Of a DNA stretch of 64,000 nucleotides, positions 45,681 to 56,547 are shown piece by piece (positions within the stretch are counted from its first letter, which is position 1; each line of letters opens with the position of its first letter). The notes beneath the pieces were generated by a model. The model made no database searches, had not been told where the DNA came from, and saw only the letters and a list, made by a program, of their open reading frames with translations. A program made the translations under genes and the position numbers. The stretch lies in contig VXBP01000403.1 in the NCBI GenBank assembly GCA_013400115.1, positions 101,319-165,318 of the forward strand, in the 5' to 3' direction. This DNA is from Rhinopomastus cyanomelas. Lineage: Eukaryota > Chordata > Aves > Bucerotiformes > Rhinopomastidae.

Positions 45681-46228
45681 GCGCTGCCCGCGGGGTCCTT
45701 CTTACACCCAGCCAGGTTCCCGTCACTACCAGTCACTGCGGCAGCCTGTGGGCACCAGCACTCCATGGCCACAAAGTCTTGAGGGAAACTGACCACCAGA
45801 CGGGTAACAGTGGCCACTTACCTCGGCTGGAGCAGGGCTCGGTAAGAGCCCGGTGTTGCAACACTCAGGTGTCGCTGTGCTGTCACCCGTGTGGCAGCAG
45901 GCACACAGGTGACCTACGAGGGTTCTCCAGGTGTTCTCCATTCCCACACACTCGCACACCGCCCCGGCGCGCGATCGCTCCAACAGCTGAACCAGAGCAC
46001 GCGAGGAAGGGTTGGCTTCGCTTCTGTCCAACCAGAGCGCGCCAGACCTGCCCGCGGCTGCCGGCCACGTGGGCGAGCGCTGCCTTCCGAGTCGGCTTCG
46101 CTTCTTGACACACGGCTGCCCTGCGCTCACCTCTGGACCTTCCTCATCCACGGAGCAGTGCAGCAGGTTCGTTAGACCACGGACGTACCCAAGAAGTACT
46201 GCACTAACCCTACCCCCTGCACTCAGCA

Positions 46229-46755
46229 CTGGGGGGCCCCACCTTGAGCACTGGGTCCAGTTCTGGGCACCTCAGGACAAGGGAGACATCAAGGAGCTGG
46301 AGCAAGGGCAGAGGAGGGAAACGGAGCTGGGGAAGGGCCTGGAGAATCCATCTGATGAGGAGAGATGGAGAGAGTTGGGGCTGGTTAGTTTGAGGAAGAG
46401 GAGGCTGAGGGGAGCCCTCCTCGCTCTCTACAGCTCTCTGAAAGGACCCTGCAGAGATGCTGCTGCTGGGCTCTGCTCACAGGTGACAGAAGTGACAGAA
46501 GCAGAGGGAAGGGCTTCCAGCTCCAACAAGGGAGGGTCAGACTGGGCATCAGGAAGAGATTCTTCCCAGAGAGAGTGGTCAGGGACTGGGCTGGGCTGCC
46601 CAGGGTGGGGGCTGAGTCCCCATCCCTGAGTGGGTTTAAAAGACGCTGAGATGTGGTGCTGGGGGATCTGGTTTAGGGGTGACCTTGCAGAGCAGGGCTG
46701 ACAGTTGGACTCGCTGACCCCAGGGGTCTTGTCCAACCTGAATGGTTCTGTGATC
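46229..46755 (+). mobile_element. CR1 B-type, longest copy
   Basis: About 527 bp from ggggggccccaccttgagc to ggttctgtgatca, including the 5'-side block ggtccagttctgggcacctc. Confidence 0.93.
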
Positions 46756-47565
46756 AGCACAAACACTCCAGACATGGGCCACCACACTCTGATTGCAGCG
46801 CTGCCCTCTCTGCAGTGAGGGGCATGCGGCCGGCGCAGAAAGGCCCCCAGTCCGAGTCCAGGCTGCCTTTGCAGGGCAACTTTTTGCTTCTGTTAAAAGA
46901 GCAAAACGAGCTTCCCCTCCAAGTCTTCCTTCCCTTTCCAACCATCTCTTCCCTGCCCCTTGCCCGTGGGCTGCACACCTGGCCGCAGCAAAGGACTCGG
47001 CGTCGCAACCACACGCTCTACCCAGCAGCTCCACGCTCCGGTGAGCCCCCAGGACAATGCTGGAACCATTTCTGAGGCCAACACTGCAGACAGGAACGTT
47101 CCCTGTCTTGGACAGGCTCGCGAGCACCCACCTCACAGAGCAGGCTCTGGCCGCTTTCCTTCCAGCTGTTTTTCAAACCGTGTCCTTGGGCAAACAATGG
47201 CACAAAAACACCAGCCCCACAACGGCGGCAGCAGCCTCCTGGGAACGACCGCGTCCCTGGGAAGGCACTTAGCCTGCCCTGAGGAAGCCTTGGGCAAACT
47301 GCAGCCACAGCTGCACCACCCCAGCCACAGCAGAGCTCAGGGCTCACCTCGCCTCCAACTCCACCGTAAGCCCTGCTCGCGTCCAAGAACGCCCTGAGCC
47401 ACTGCTTGAGTCACACGTCCTCGTGGTCGAGTCCCCTGTCTGCTGTGGCTCACGTCGCCCAACACGTTTGTGCTGAACCCGCAGCTCTGACCAGCCTGTT
47501 TTTCACTAGGCAGCAGCAAACAATAGAAGCCGCAGCCTTCAGGACCTGACTGGCTGCTGCTACAG

Positions 47566-48025
47566 AGAATCCCAGACCGTTAGGGGCTGACAGGGACCTC
47601 GACAGATCAGCCAGTGCCACCCCCTGCCACACAGTCACACGGGAACGTGGCCAGTGGGTTTGAAACGTCTCCAGAGGAGGAGAGTAAACAACCCCCCTGG
47701 GCAGCCCCTTCCAGGGCTCTGTCACCCTCACTGGAAGAAGGTCCTTCTCACACTGATGTGGAACCTCCTCTGCTCCAGCTCTCACCCGCTGCCCCCTGTT
47801 CTGTCACTGGGTGCCCCTGAGCAGAGCCTGGCTCCATCCTCCTGACACCCACCCTTCACATCTTGATCAACATCCACAGGGTCACCCTTCAGTCTCCTGT
47901 CCTCTCAGCTCCCTCAGCCCTTCCTCAGCAGGGAGATGCTCCCCTCCCTCCACCATCTTCATGGCTCTGTGCTGGGCTCCCTCCAGCAGCTCTGTGTCCT
48001 TCTGACAGGCCCAGAACTGGACCCA
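47566..48025 (-). mobile_element. CR1 A-type, long
   Basis: agaatcccagaccgttaggg to gcccagaactggacccaaga, 460 bp. Confidence 0.92.
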
Positions 48026-48027
48026 AG

Positions 48028-48280
48028 ACTCACAGGTCATTAGTGACAGAAGCAGAGGGAAGGGCTTCCAGCTCCACCAGGGGAGGGTCAGACTGGCCAT
48101 CAGGAAGAGATTCTTCCTGGAGAGAGTGGTCAGGGACTGGACTGGGCTGCCCGGGGTGGTGGTTGAGCCCCCATCCCTGGAGGAGTTTAAAGACACTTAG
48201 CTGCAGTGTTGGGGGATGTGGTTGGACTCACTGATCCCAGGGGTCTTGTCCCACCTGAAGGACTCTGTGGCTCTATGAGA
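48028..48280 (+). mobile_element. CR1 B-type
   Basis: cacaggtcattagtgacaga to gactctgtggctctatgag; abuts the inverted A-type copy. Confidence 0.9.
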
Positions 48281-49308
48281 GAAGCTCCCGGCCCACCGAC
48301 AGGAAGAAATACACTTCAGCGTGGACTGCAGCAGCCTCAGCTGCACGGGCGGCGCAGGAGCTCACACAGACACACACACACCCCCCACAGGGTCTCAAGA
48401 AGCAGCCTGAGGGAAAAAACCCACCGTGGAACAACCCGTCGTTGATTCAAACCTCAGCCCCCAGCCTCAGCAGGGTTTCTAGGCCGGTGCCTCCCCAGCC
48501 ACCTCACACCTGCCAGCTCCTCCTGGCGCTCGAACGCGCCCAAGGCCAGGAGCTCGCGCCAGCACTGTTGCCTCCTCTCCGGAAGCGCCGCGAGCGGGCG
48601 AGCGTCCTCTGTCTGCGTCGCCTGTGAGCGGGGCTGTTCCCGCACCCGCCACTGAGAAGCCGCAGACCAGGCAGGTTCTAGTCTCTCTAATAAACGCAAA
48701 GAGATCCGTACAAAGGGCGCCCGGCTTCGCCAACCGCGCAGCAGCAGCCGCTCTGCTCGTCGACCGCACGCTCCCCGCGTTCTGGCTCCGACAACACCTG
48801 ACGCTCCCCTACTCATCACACCCGCACGGCGCTGCTCAGCTCCACACTGCGGGCAACCGCCGCGCCCGAGACGGAAAACAGAGCGGGCGGCACGCTGCCC
48901 AGGAGCCTCTGCAACGTCCTTCACGCCGCGGGGACGGCAGATGCTGAGAGGGGACTTGACAAAGGCTGGCTAGCGGCTCCCGCGGAGCGGCACGCAGGAG
49001 AGGACCTGCGGCAGGACGTCCTTGGCTATGCAGAGCGCAGGGCAACGGCCTGGACATGAAGTGGCTACAAGGTCCAGGGTGCTGGACAGAAGGATGTTTC
49101 CTCAGGGCCCAGGATGTGAGGAGCGAAACGATGCTACTCAGGCAGCACGTTGTGCCCCACCTGATACCGGCGCGGCACCAGCCGAGCGCCGGCGGAGGAT
49201 GGTGCGGACGTGGCGGTGACACTAGGGCAGGGCGGTGCCGCTGCCTCACCGCATCCTGCCTCCCGGCTGGCGCTCCGGCGAGGCCACCCGCCGCCCCGCG
49301 GCTCTGCT

Positions 49309-49549
49309 TCACAACGGAGGCGGCCCGTTCGTGTACTTCAGCATGGGGTGGAAGGAGCGGGCGAAGTTGTTGGCCATCGTGCAGCTGTAGTCCTCCTCGG
49401 TCATCGGCACCAGGGCAGCCAGCCCGATCAGGAGCAGCAAGAGGAGCTGGAGCGGCAGAGCAGCTCTGAGGACTCTGAGGAGGAAGGGCGGGCGCTGCCC
49501 GGCTGGCCCGGCCTCAGAACGGGAGGAACCTGAGCCACCTCTTGTGGAC
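49309..49549 (-). CDS. SYNE1: SYNE1 last coding exon: KASH domain
   Basis: 241-nt coding segment after an acceptor cctctttcctcag (AG at 49551-49550), ending in TGA at 49311-49309. It encodes a Ser/Gly-rich stretch, a basic FLLRVLRAALPLQ segment, the single membrane span (LQLLLLLLIGLAALVP) and the lumenal KASH peptide from EEDYSCTMANNFARSFHPML to GPPPL. KASH peptides insert into SUN trimers in the perinuclear space. The cysteine 23 residues before the last residue is the one that bonds to SUN. The PPPL end is that of nesprin-1; nesprin-2 ends PPPT. The protein sits in the outer nuclear membrane and links nuclei to actin and motors. Confidence 0.96.
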
Positions 49550-50096
49550 CTGAGGAAAGAGGACGGACAGGTGAACTTGCCAGAACCTACCCCCAGGCAC
49601 TCAGCCTCTCCTACAGGCTGCTTTACAGCGTGTACAGGCTGCGACCGACAACCGACGAGGTGTCTGCACTGCCCCAACCTCCTGAGAGACCCCCTGGCTC
49701 TAGATCGGGTGAGAAACCACCACATGGTCCCAGCAGAGCCGCCCCTTCATCGGTGACGGGGAGGACCTCAGAGCCACTGCGCTCTAGGGAAGGGGACAGG
49801 AAGGGACGCGGAGCTGCCGCGTGTGTTCATCGCACACTGCCTGCAGGAGCCTCCTCACTGAACACGGGGGTTGCAGGAGTCTCCACACCCACCTCTCCCT
49901 CTCTGCAGGGGTTCAGCGCGTTCGGGGGGCTGCGCGAGTCACTGGTTAATGAGCAGAGCAACGTGCAAGCGATGGGGAGGCCTCCTCTGCAAATCCCACA
50001 GCGTTCTTAGTCCTGCACTGGATCGGCAACGACACCTCCTTGCTCAGCCCAAACTGAGCCGGCACCACTCTGCCACGTGGCGCAGGACCACAGCGC

Positions 50097-50165
50097 CAGG
50101 CAGGTTGGGAAAGACCCCTGGGGTCACTGACTCCACCCACCAGCCCTGCTCTACAAGGTCCCCAC
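50097..50165 (-). mobile_element. CR1 B-type end fragment
   Basis: aggcaggttgggaaagaccc to ctgctctacaaggtcccca. Confidence 0.7.
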
Positions 50166-50435
50166 AGCTGAGCGTCTCTCACCCTGGGGCAGGGGTGTCT
50201 GTGCGAGAGGTGCGAGCGAACACGAACGCTCCCCAAGGGACCCAGCCCAGGAGGGACACAAAGCTGATCTGTTCTTCCAGCTCCGGGTGAAGCCTTGGAC
50301 TTACTCTTGGCCTGAAGCTGTCAGCGCTCTAACGCGCTGCTGCGAGGGAAGAGGATGACTGAAGGGACTGATCTGCAACCCGCTGACTCCACGGCACGGA
50401 AAGCACTGCCCGTTAGCACCAGCCAACAGGGGAGA

Positions 50436-50842
50436 GAATCACAGGACATCAGGGATTGGAAGGGACCTCGGAAGATCATCCAGCCCAGTCCCCATGTCCT
50501 AGCAGGGCCACCTAGACCAATCACAGAACAGCAGGGATTGGAAGGGACCTCCAGAGATCATCCAGTCCAGTCCCCCTGCCACAGCAGGGTCCCCTACATC
50601 CAGTCTCACAGGAACACATCCAGGAGGGTTTGAAATGTCTCCAGAGAAGGAGACTCCACAGCCCCCCTGGGCAGCCCCTGCCAGGGCTCTGGCACCCTCA
50701 CGGGGAAGAAGGTCCTTCTCATGGTGATGTGGAACCTCCTCTGCTCACACCAGCTGTTCCTCGTCCCTTCACTAGATGCCCCTGAGCAGAGCCTGGCTCC
50801 ATCCTCCTGACACCCACCCCTCACATACTTATAGACATTAAG
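50436..50842 (-). mobile_element. CR1 A-type with duplicated end
   Basis: The 3' end is present twice (cacaggacatcagggattgg near 50450, cacagaacagcagggattgg near 50523), then the body runs to cacccacccctcacatactt. Confidence 0.9.
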
Positions 50843-51403
50843 TCTTAAGGGCCTCCCAAGAACTTGCAGCAAGAACAGCTCCAGTGAGACATGAAGTCAT
50901 GGATCCTGTCTCAGACACGTCGCTGTAAAACACCTGCCTGCTGAGGGCACGCGGGGCCAGAACGTCTCTGCGCTGCCAGGGCTGCAGCAACGCTCAGGGC
51001 AGCTAACGACGACCGTGGCCGGAGCCGCCCGGAGGGAGCAGCGACCCAACGGCCTGCTCCGCGGAACCGCTTCACCGCAGCCGGGGCGCAGGGGCGTCCT
51101 GCAAGGACACGGCGCGCTGAACAGCATCAGAGCGCTCCGCGGGAGCTTCCAGCGGCTCGGGCTGCTGCGGCCCACGGAGGCCAAGAAGGGAAGTTAATGG
51201 GCTGAGGCAGGAACAAAGGGAACACGGGGAGCTCAGGCCCCGTCCAAGCATTTGATTGCCCAGGCTACCTGCTCGTGAGGCCCTTCCTTGCACGATCCCA
51301 CACGTCTGCAGCTGGGGGCTGCTGGCTGAGGGGCAGCAAACGGACTGAGGGGGTCTCTGCAGCAAACTGGGTGTCAGGAGGAGGCCTTTCAAAAAGCATC
51401 AGC

Positions 51404-51561
51404 CAAGGGGGTTGTGGGGTCTCCTTCTCTGGAGACGTTTCAGACCTGCCTGGAGATGTTCCTGTGCGACCGGATCTAGGGGGTCCTGCTGTGGCAGGGG
51501 GATGGCACAGGATGATCTCTCGAGGTCCCTTCCAACCCCTGATGCTCCGTGACTCTGTGCT
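51404..51561 (+). mobile_element. CR1 A-type tail
   Basis: ccaagggggttgtggggtct to gctccgtgactctgtgc. Confidence 0.88.
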
Positions 51562-51829
51562 CTGACCACAGCCTACTCAAGGTGGGAATTACTGGACTTC
51601 CAGCTAAGCAGGGAAATGGCAGTGGCCACCACTCTGCAGCCAAAGCCGTGGGCAGCAATGTGGTCTGACCAACAAGTGGCTTCTGCAGATCCACTAACCA
51701 CCTGCTTTTGCCACTTAGCAAGCGGCCACCAGCACCCCCTGAACAAGCCGCTGGCTACCAGCGGCAACAGAGCGCCCCTCTGCAAGGCAAAGGAGTGTGG
51801 GGCTTGTCAGACGCACACGAGGGACAGAG

Positions 51830-51925
51830 TTTAGGGGTCACCCAGCAGCGCCGGCTCTGGGACTGGGCTCGATGGTCTGGAAGGTCCCTCCTGGCCGCAG
51901 ACACCCCGCGAGTCCCTTGACAACG
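51830..51925 (+). mobile_element. Possible CR1 remnant
   Basis: tttaggggtcacccagcagc and gggctcgatggtctggaagg resemble B-type or older CR1 ends; weak. Confidence 0.4.
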
Positions 51926-52593
51926 CGGCCCCTCCAAAGCTACTTCCCTCCGCAAGCGCCAGCGGGAGGAACCTTGCGCCAGCGCCCGCCGGAGTCTGAC
52001 GGCGCTTGCTGATCCAGGGCGAGATCAAACACCGCGTCCTCCCTCGCCGAGCACAGCGGCAGCCCGCGCTGCTGCAGCGGCAGCGCCCGTCACACACCAG
52101 CCACCACCTGCCGCCGTGCGCCCGTGACTAAGTGCCCTGCTCAGCAGCGGCCCGGTCGTCCTCCACGCTTGTCTGGGTGACAGATGGGACATTGTGCTGC
52201 CGCGCCCAGACGCGTCAGGAAGCGGTGCTGCGGGGACCCGGTCCGAGAGGCGCTGCTGCAGGGCTGCAGGTGAGCTCAGAGCTGCAGGAGCGCCGCGAGC
52301 TGCTCTCGGAGCCCACGGCCAGAGCCCCCCTCAGAGGCCGGCAGAAGCGGCCAGCGGGAGAGCGGAACAGAGCTCGCGACGCTCCGTGAGCGCGGAGCTG
52401 CTGGCGCCAGCGTGGGGTCTGCCCAAGGCACCCCCTGCTCCTCCCGGCTGTTCATGGCAGCAGGGTGCAGCCCCGCTCCTCCCGGATCCCCTCCCTGCCA
52501 AGGAGCTGGACAACTCATTCCCTCTCCCCATCGGACAGCAAGAGGGTGCGTGCACCTGTCCCCTGCCGCTCACGTGCTTCTCTCATGATTCCA

Positions 52594-52850
52594 AGGCCAA
52601 GTAAACAGCCTTAGAAATGGTCTGGGTGGTCCTGCTCTGCCAGGGGGACTGGACTGGATGATCTTTCGAGGTCCCTCCCCATCCCTCATGCTCTGTGATT
52701 CTGTTCTGTGACTCACAGGCCAAGTAAACAGCCTCAAACATGGTCGAGGTGATGCTGCTCTGCCAGGGGGACAGGACGAGATGATCTCTTGAGGTCCCTT
52801 CTGATCCCTCATGCTCTGTGATTCAAAGGCCAAGCCAACAGCCTTAAACA
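52594..52850 (+). repeat. Triplicated flank with two CR1 ends
   Basis: The flank aggccaagtaaacagcct occurs at 52594, 52717 and, diverged, 52827, with a CR1 A-type end (ctgctctgccagggggac to gctctgtgatt) between successive copies. The periods are 123 and 110 bp. Confidence 0.9.
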
Positions 52851-54103
52851 CAAGGCAGCCACTCAGCTGCCGGTGGAGGCAGCGCCGGTCTCCCTGCCTG
52901 CCCTGCGTGCCGTGCCCCACGGCAGCGCAGCTCTGCCGCTCGCTCCACACGGAGCGCACGCTCTGCCGTCGGAACGCCTGCACACATCTACCTGCTGAGC
53001 AGCTCCACTCACTGCTCTGCGGCCAGGATGCTGCTGAGTAAAGCCCACGGGCAAACAACGCCCTTGCGTCCGGCCCAGCGCTGCCCTCGCTCCAACGCCC
53101 AACCTCTCCCTGAACAGGAGTCGTGTCGCACCGGTCCCTTTCAGTTTGCAGACACACAGAGATCTGGGGCTCAGCTACAGGAGCGACACGGCTGCATCGT
53201 GTTCTCTGGCTCTGCCGGGTGTTACGACACCTCTGCTGCTGGAACAGCCAGAGGCACCCCCCGGACGCAGGCCGGCGGCCGCTCCATCTACCTCTGTGTT
53301 GGACAGCATCAGCCCAGAGGCCCGTGAGCTGGTCAGCGAAGGAGGGAAGGGACACACAGCACACCGAGGACAACAGAGAAAGCAGAAGCGCTGTTAGCTG
53401 CTGGAGACACGGTGCAAGCGGAGGCTGCAGCGGCGAGCCTGCTCTCTACTGGTCAGACAGAGATGGGGCAGCGGTGCTCCCAGCGCGACACCCCGCTGCA
53501 AGCACTCGGCACACTGAGCTGTCTTTGGAGGGGAGAGGGAGCGGCCCCCAGGTCTCAAAACCCTCCGAGGCTGACTTTGGATTTTGCGTCTCAAATATCG
53601 AAACCGCACAAACGGAACCAAACAGTCAAGGGAAAGAGTGAAGGAAGAGAGAGGAGGAGCACGTCCGTGTGTCTCGCTCAGGTCTGTGGGGTCTGGAGCA
53701 GGGCCCTGGCCTTCAACCTACCTTCATTCGTTACCTAGAGGTAAAGAGGATGATAAAAAGTGTTTGCCATGAGCCTACCGGCACGTCGGCTCGTCCTACG
53801 ACGGGCGTGCAGGGCTCGGCGCGCCAACACGCGCTCGTCCTTAGCCGCCACGCGAGCAACAAGCGCTGGCGCCGTGGCGCTCCCGGCTACAACCGCCGGA
53901 GAGCTTTCAAGGATTGGCTGGTCCACAAGGGAGCCAAAGGAATTGAGACAGCTTTTGCCAAACTCTTAGCAAACGGGGAGTCTTCCCTTATTTGAGGCCC
54001 GTCCGCCTGACGGCGTCGGTGCGGCCAGAGGAGAGTCACGGCCAATTTCCATCATCCTCTTGGGGTGCTAGAACAGAGTGCAGAAACCAGGAGAATAAGG
54101 TAC

Positions 54104-54162
54104 CTGCGGTGTGGACTGCTGACAGAGGGTCCGGGCTGTGAGACACTACCTTTGCCCCGTGG
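54104..54162 (-). CDS. SYNE1: SYNE1 penultimate coding exon (59 nt)
   Basis: Small exon between the acceptor cattgcaaacag (AG at 54164-54163) and the donor gtacct at 54103. It encodes PRGKGSVSQPGPSVSSPHR plus two bases of the next codon. From memory the human protein has PRGKCSLSQPGPSVSSPHSR at the same place, between TPSRQ..-type sequence and STKGG. Phase is exact: 19 codons plus 2 nt, completed by the first base of the KASH exon to give Arg. The exon encodes part of the flexible Ser/Pro-rich linker between the last spectrin repeat and the membrane span. It is too short to show as a long open frame and is easily missed. Confidence 0.93.
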
Positions 54163-54530
54163 CTGTTTGCAATGAACAGGGGTAAAGAAAGAAGAATGTT
54201 CAGTCCAGGCAAATAAAGACAAGCTACTGATGAAACTAAATTAAAAGTGCAGCAAAGGAAACATAAAAAACCAAACCAAAACCATCAAATGAAGTGACCG
54301 ATACCCATGAACGAAGGAAACTGGCTTTTCTTTGTGCCTGGCTGAGCGTGGAAACGACTGGAATCACGCAGCGGCCTCGGAAGGATCGGAGCGGCTCCGT
54401 CAGCGGTTGAGGGAGGGCGGCTCGGGCTTGGGAAACGTGACTGGGAATTTACCTGCAATCATTTGCGACACGACGCCGAATCCAACGTGGGCAGGCAGAG
54501 AGCGCTGCAAAGGCAGCAGCGTTAATCAGC

Positions 54531-54620
54531 TCAAGGAAGAGAGGTCCAACAGCTTCCTCTGACAAACTGGTTGTCTCAAGGAAGAGAGGTCCAACAGCTT
54601 CCTCTGACAAATCACTTCTC
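54531..54620 (+). repeat. 45-bp tandem duplication
   Basis: tcaaggaagagaggtccaac at 54531 and 54576, continuing to tgacaaa in both. Confidence 0.93.
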
Positions 54621-54765
54621 CTCTTCAGCCCCACTCCCACAGTTCTGAAGGCTGAGCGCTGTAGGTGCATTCCCGCTCTCACAGCTGTTCAGTGGAGTAG
54701 CTGGTGCTGTTAGATGACTGGAATGCTGATGCCATGGCTGGGGTGAGGATTTACTTAGTATGAGC

Positions 54766-55121
54766 CTCTGACGAGTCTGACTGACGAGTCTCTGACTGAC
54801 GAGTCTCTGACCGATGAGTCTCTGACGAGTCTGACTGACGAGTCTCTGACTGACGAGTCTCTGACCGACGAGTCTCTGACCGACGAGTCTCTGACCGACG
54901 AGTCTCTGACCGACGAGTCTCTGACGAGTCTGACTGATGAGTCTCTGACGAGTCTGACTGACGAGTCTCTGACCGACGAGTCTCTGACCGACGAGTCTCT
55001 GACTGATGAGTCTCTGACCGACGAGTCTCTGACTGACGAGTCTCTGACGAGTCTGACTGATGAGTCTCTGACGAGTCTGACTGACGAGTCTCTGACCGAC
55101 GAGTCTCTGACCGACGAGTCT
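54766..55121 (-). repeat. 15-bp minisatellite, ~24 units
   Basis: 356 bp of ctgacYgaYgagtct-type units, with shorter ctgacgagt variants at intervals. It lies in a SYNE1 intron. On the - strand it translates to repeated RDSSV, which is not a real protein. Confidence 0.95.
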
Positions 55122-56290
55122 TTATTCTCTCTCACACTTATGTACCCAATTCATTGCCGTTTCACCATACTGATGACCCAGTTGTCTTCGTTTACCGCGC
55201 TTATCTATTTCTGGTGCGCGCCACTGCATTTCTGAGCAGCCTCCCTTCAGCCTCCAGAACTGCGGGTGAAGACCTGCGGGCGCAAAGCAGCCCCCCAGGA
55301 GTCACGTGGAGTCGCCAGGTGTTCTGGACCAGGACGCATCAACGCTAACGGATCGGACACAGGGCGCCGTTAAGACGCTGATTAAAGCCCTCGGCGCCCT
55401 CCGAGATGGATTTTGGGGAACAGACTTCAGAACGAGCCACGAGGGTCAGGCACCTCCCAGTGAAGCCAAGGCTCGAGCTCCACGTTTGCTCTCCTCCCGA
55501 AAAGCCAGTGTTCCTTCTACATTGTCACACTAGCATCTACACGGAAACTAGCGGATGTAAGGAAACAAACCAACTGAGAAACCGATCTCCAGAGCCACCA
55601 AAATTGATCCAGAGAGAGCCCAGAGCTTTTACGAGAGTGAAAATGGGAAAACAAAAAGCAGCCAACGAAACCAACCCGATTGTTTTAAGAACCAAGGGAA
55701 AAAACACAAAAGCAAAGTAATCAACCAACAGGATTGCAGAGGAAGAGAAAACAACCGCAGCTCCACTCCGGGCTCCGAGCAGGGAAGTGCTAAGTACTAG
55801 GCATGTGCCGCTCTGCTCCCGGGATCTGGTGCCAGCGATGTGGGGCGGCGCCTCCAGCGCTCCCACCAGGGCCGCTGCCGGGTCCCGTGCACCCAGTGCT
55901 GCGGACAGTGCTTCAGGCCCTTTGGCTCCGCACGGCCCTTCATCCAGAGCCTCAACAGGGCCGTCGGCAGCGGCGCCAGAAACAGCCGGGCGACGCAGCC
56001 TATTGAGGTTCTCGATGGAGCGGCTCTGAAGGGAAGGCCAAACAGAAATGGGGGACTGACTGCACCAGACAAGACCAGACTCTGGGGCGCTGCCATCACC
56101 ACAGCAAAATACGAGGGACAAGACATGCCATACCACGGTCCACCAACCACACCGACAGCCCTGCTGCTCCAGAGGAGCCACCGCTTCGCACTTCATGCAG
56201 GATGGGGTGTGCAGCAGGGCTGGGGAAAGCGGCTTGTGTTCTGCTCTCGGCTTATGCCTACCGAGTGAGGAGGGGGGACCTTCCAGCTGC

Positions 56291-56500
56291 CTAGATCTAC
56301 TGCAGACACGGCTGGATCTGCTACAGACACTGCTAGATCTCCTACAGACACGGCTAGATCTCCTACAGACACAGCTAGATCTACTGCAGACACGGCTAGA
56401 TCTCCTACAGACACAGCTAGATCTACTGCAGACACGGCTGGATCTCCTACAGACACGGCTAGATCTCCTACAGACACTGCTAGATCTACTGCAGACATCT
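56291..56500. repeat. 21-bp x 10 minisatellite
   Basis: Ten 21-bp units of ctagatctNctRcagacacNg (N/R variable), exactly 210 bp. It starts 47 nt inside the intron after SYNE1 exon 56548-56640. The unit is 7 codons, so the + frame shows false leucine heptads. Confidence 0.95.
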
Positions 56501-56547
56501 AGAGCTCCCATCCAGGAGGTGGAAGAAAAGACATGATGTGAAATTAC

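Larger units (their letters stand above)
44261..49308. other. ESR1-SYNE1 convergence zone, including SYNE1 3' UTR
   Basis: Between the inferred ESR1 end and the SYNE1 stop codon. CR1 tails lie at 44350-44770, 44992-45398, 45573-45680, 46229-46755, 47566-48025 and 48028-48280. The SYNE1 3' UTR must run leftward from 49308, but I see no AATAAA or ATTAAA on the - strand in this interval, so its end cannot be set. 46756-47565 and 48281-49308 are GC-rich and contain no recognisable gene. Confidence 0.6.
49550..54103 (-). other. SYNE1: SYNE1 last intron
   Basis: 4,554-bp intron. It holds CR1 pieces at 50097-50165, 50436-50842, 51404-51561 and 51830-51925, and a CR1-plus-flank triplicate at 52594-52850. 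49550-50096, 50843-51403 and 52851-54103 are GC-rich with no recognised gene. A long + frame at 53669-53995 has no family I know. Confidence 0.8.
54163..56547 (-). other. SYNE1: SYNE1 intron with three tandem arrays
   Basis: 2,385-bp intron without CR1 but with a 45-bp duplication (54531-54620), a 15-bp minisatellite (54766-55121) and a 21-bp minisatellite (56291-56500). 55122-56290 is GC-rich with no recognised feature. Long frames on both strands are by-products of the repeats. Confidence 0.85.

Noticed and set aside
51072..51160. Possible extra SYNE1 exon on the - strand (PEPLEAPAERSDAVQRAVSL)
   Set aside because: The exons at 54104-54162 and 49309-49549 already join in phase with the expected peptide. 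I know no nesprin-1 sequence like this one and no good acceptor precedes it.
54755..55135. - strand frame of repeated RDSSV, resembling an SR-type low-complexity protein
   Set aside because: It is the 15-bp minisatellite in an intron, with no start context or conserved sequence.
56195..56536. + strand frame with perfect leucine heptads (LLQTRLD repeats) that looks like a coiled-coil protein
   Set aside because: It is the translation of the 21-bp minisatellite (7 codons per unit) in a SYNE1 intron. There are no flanking conserved residues and the - strand is equally open.
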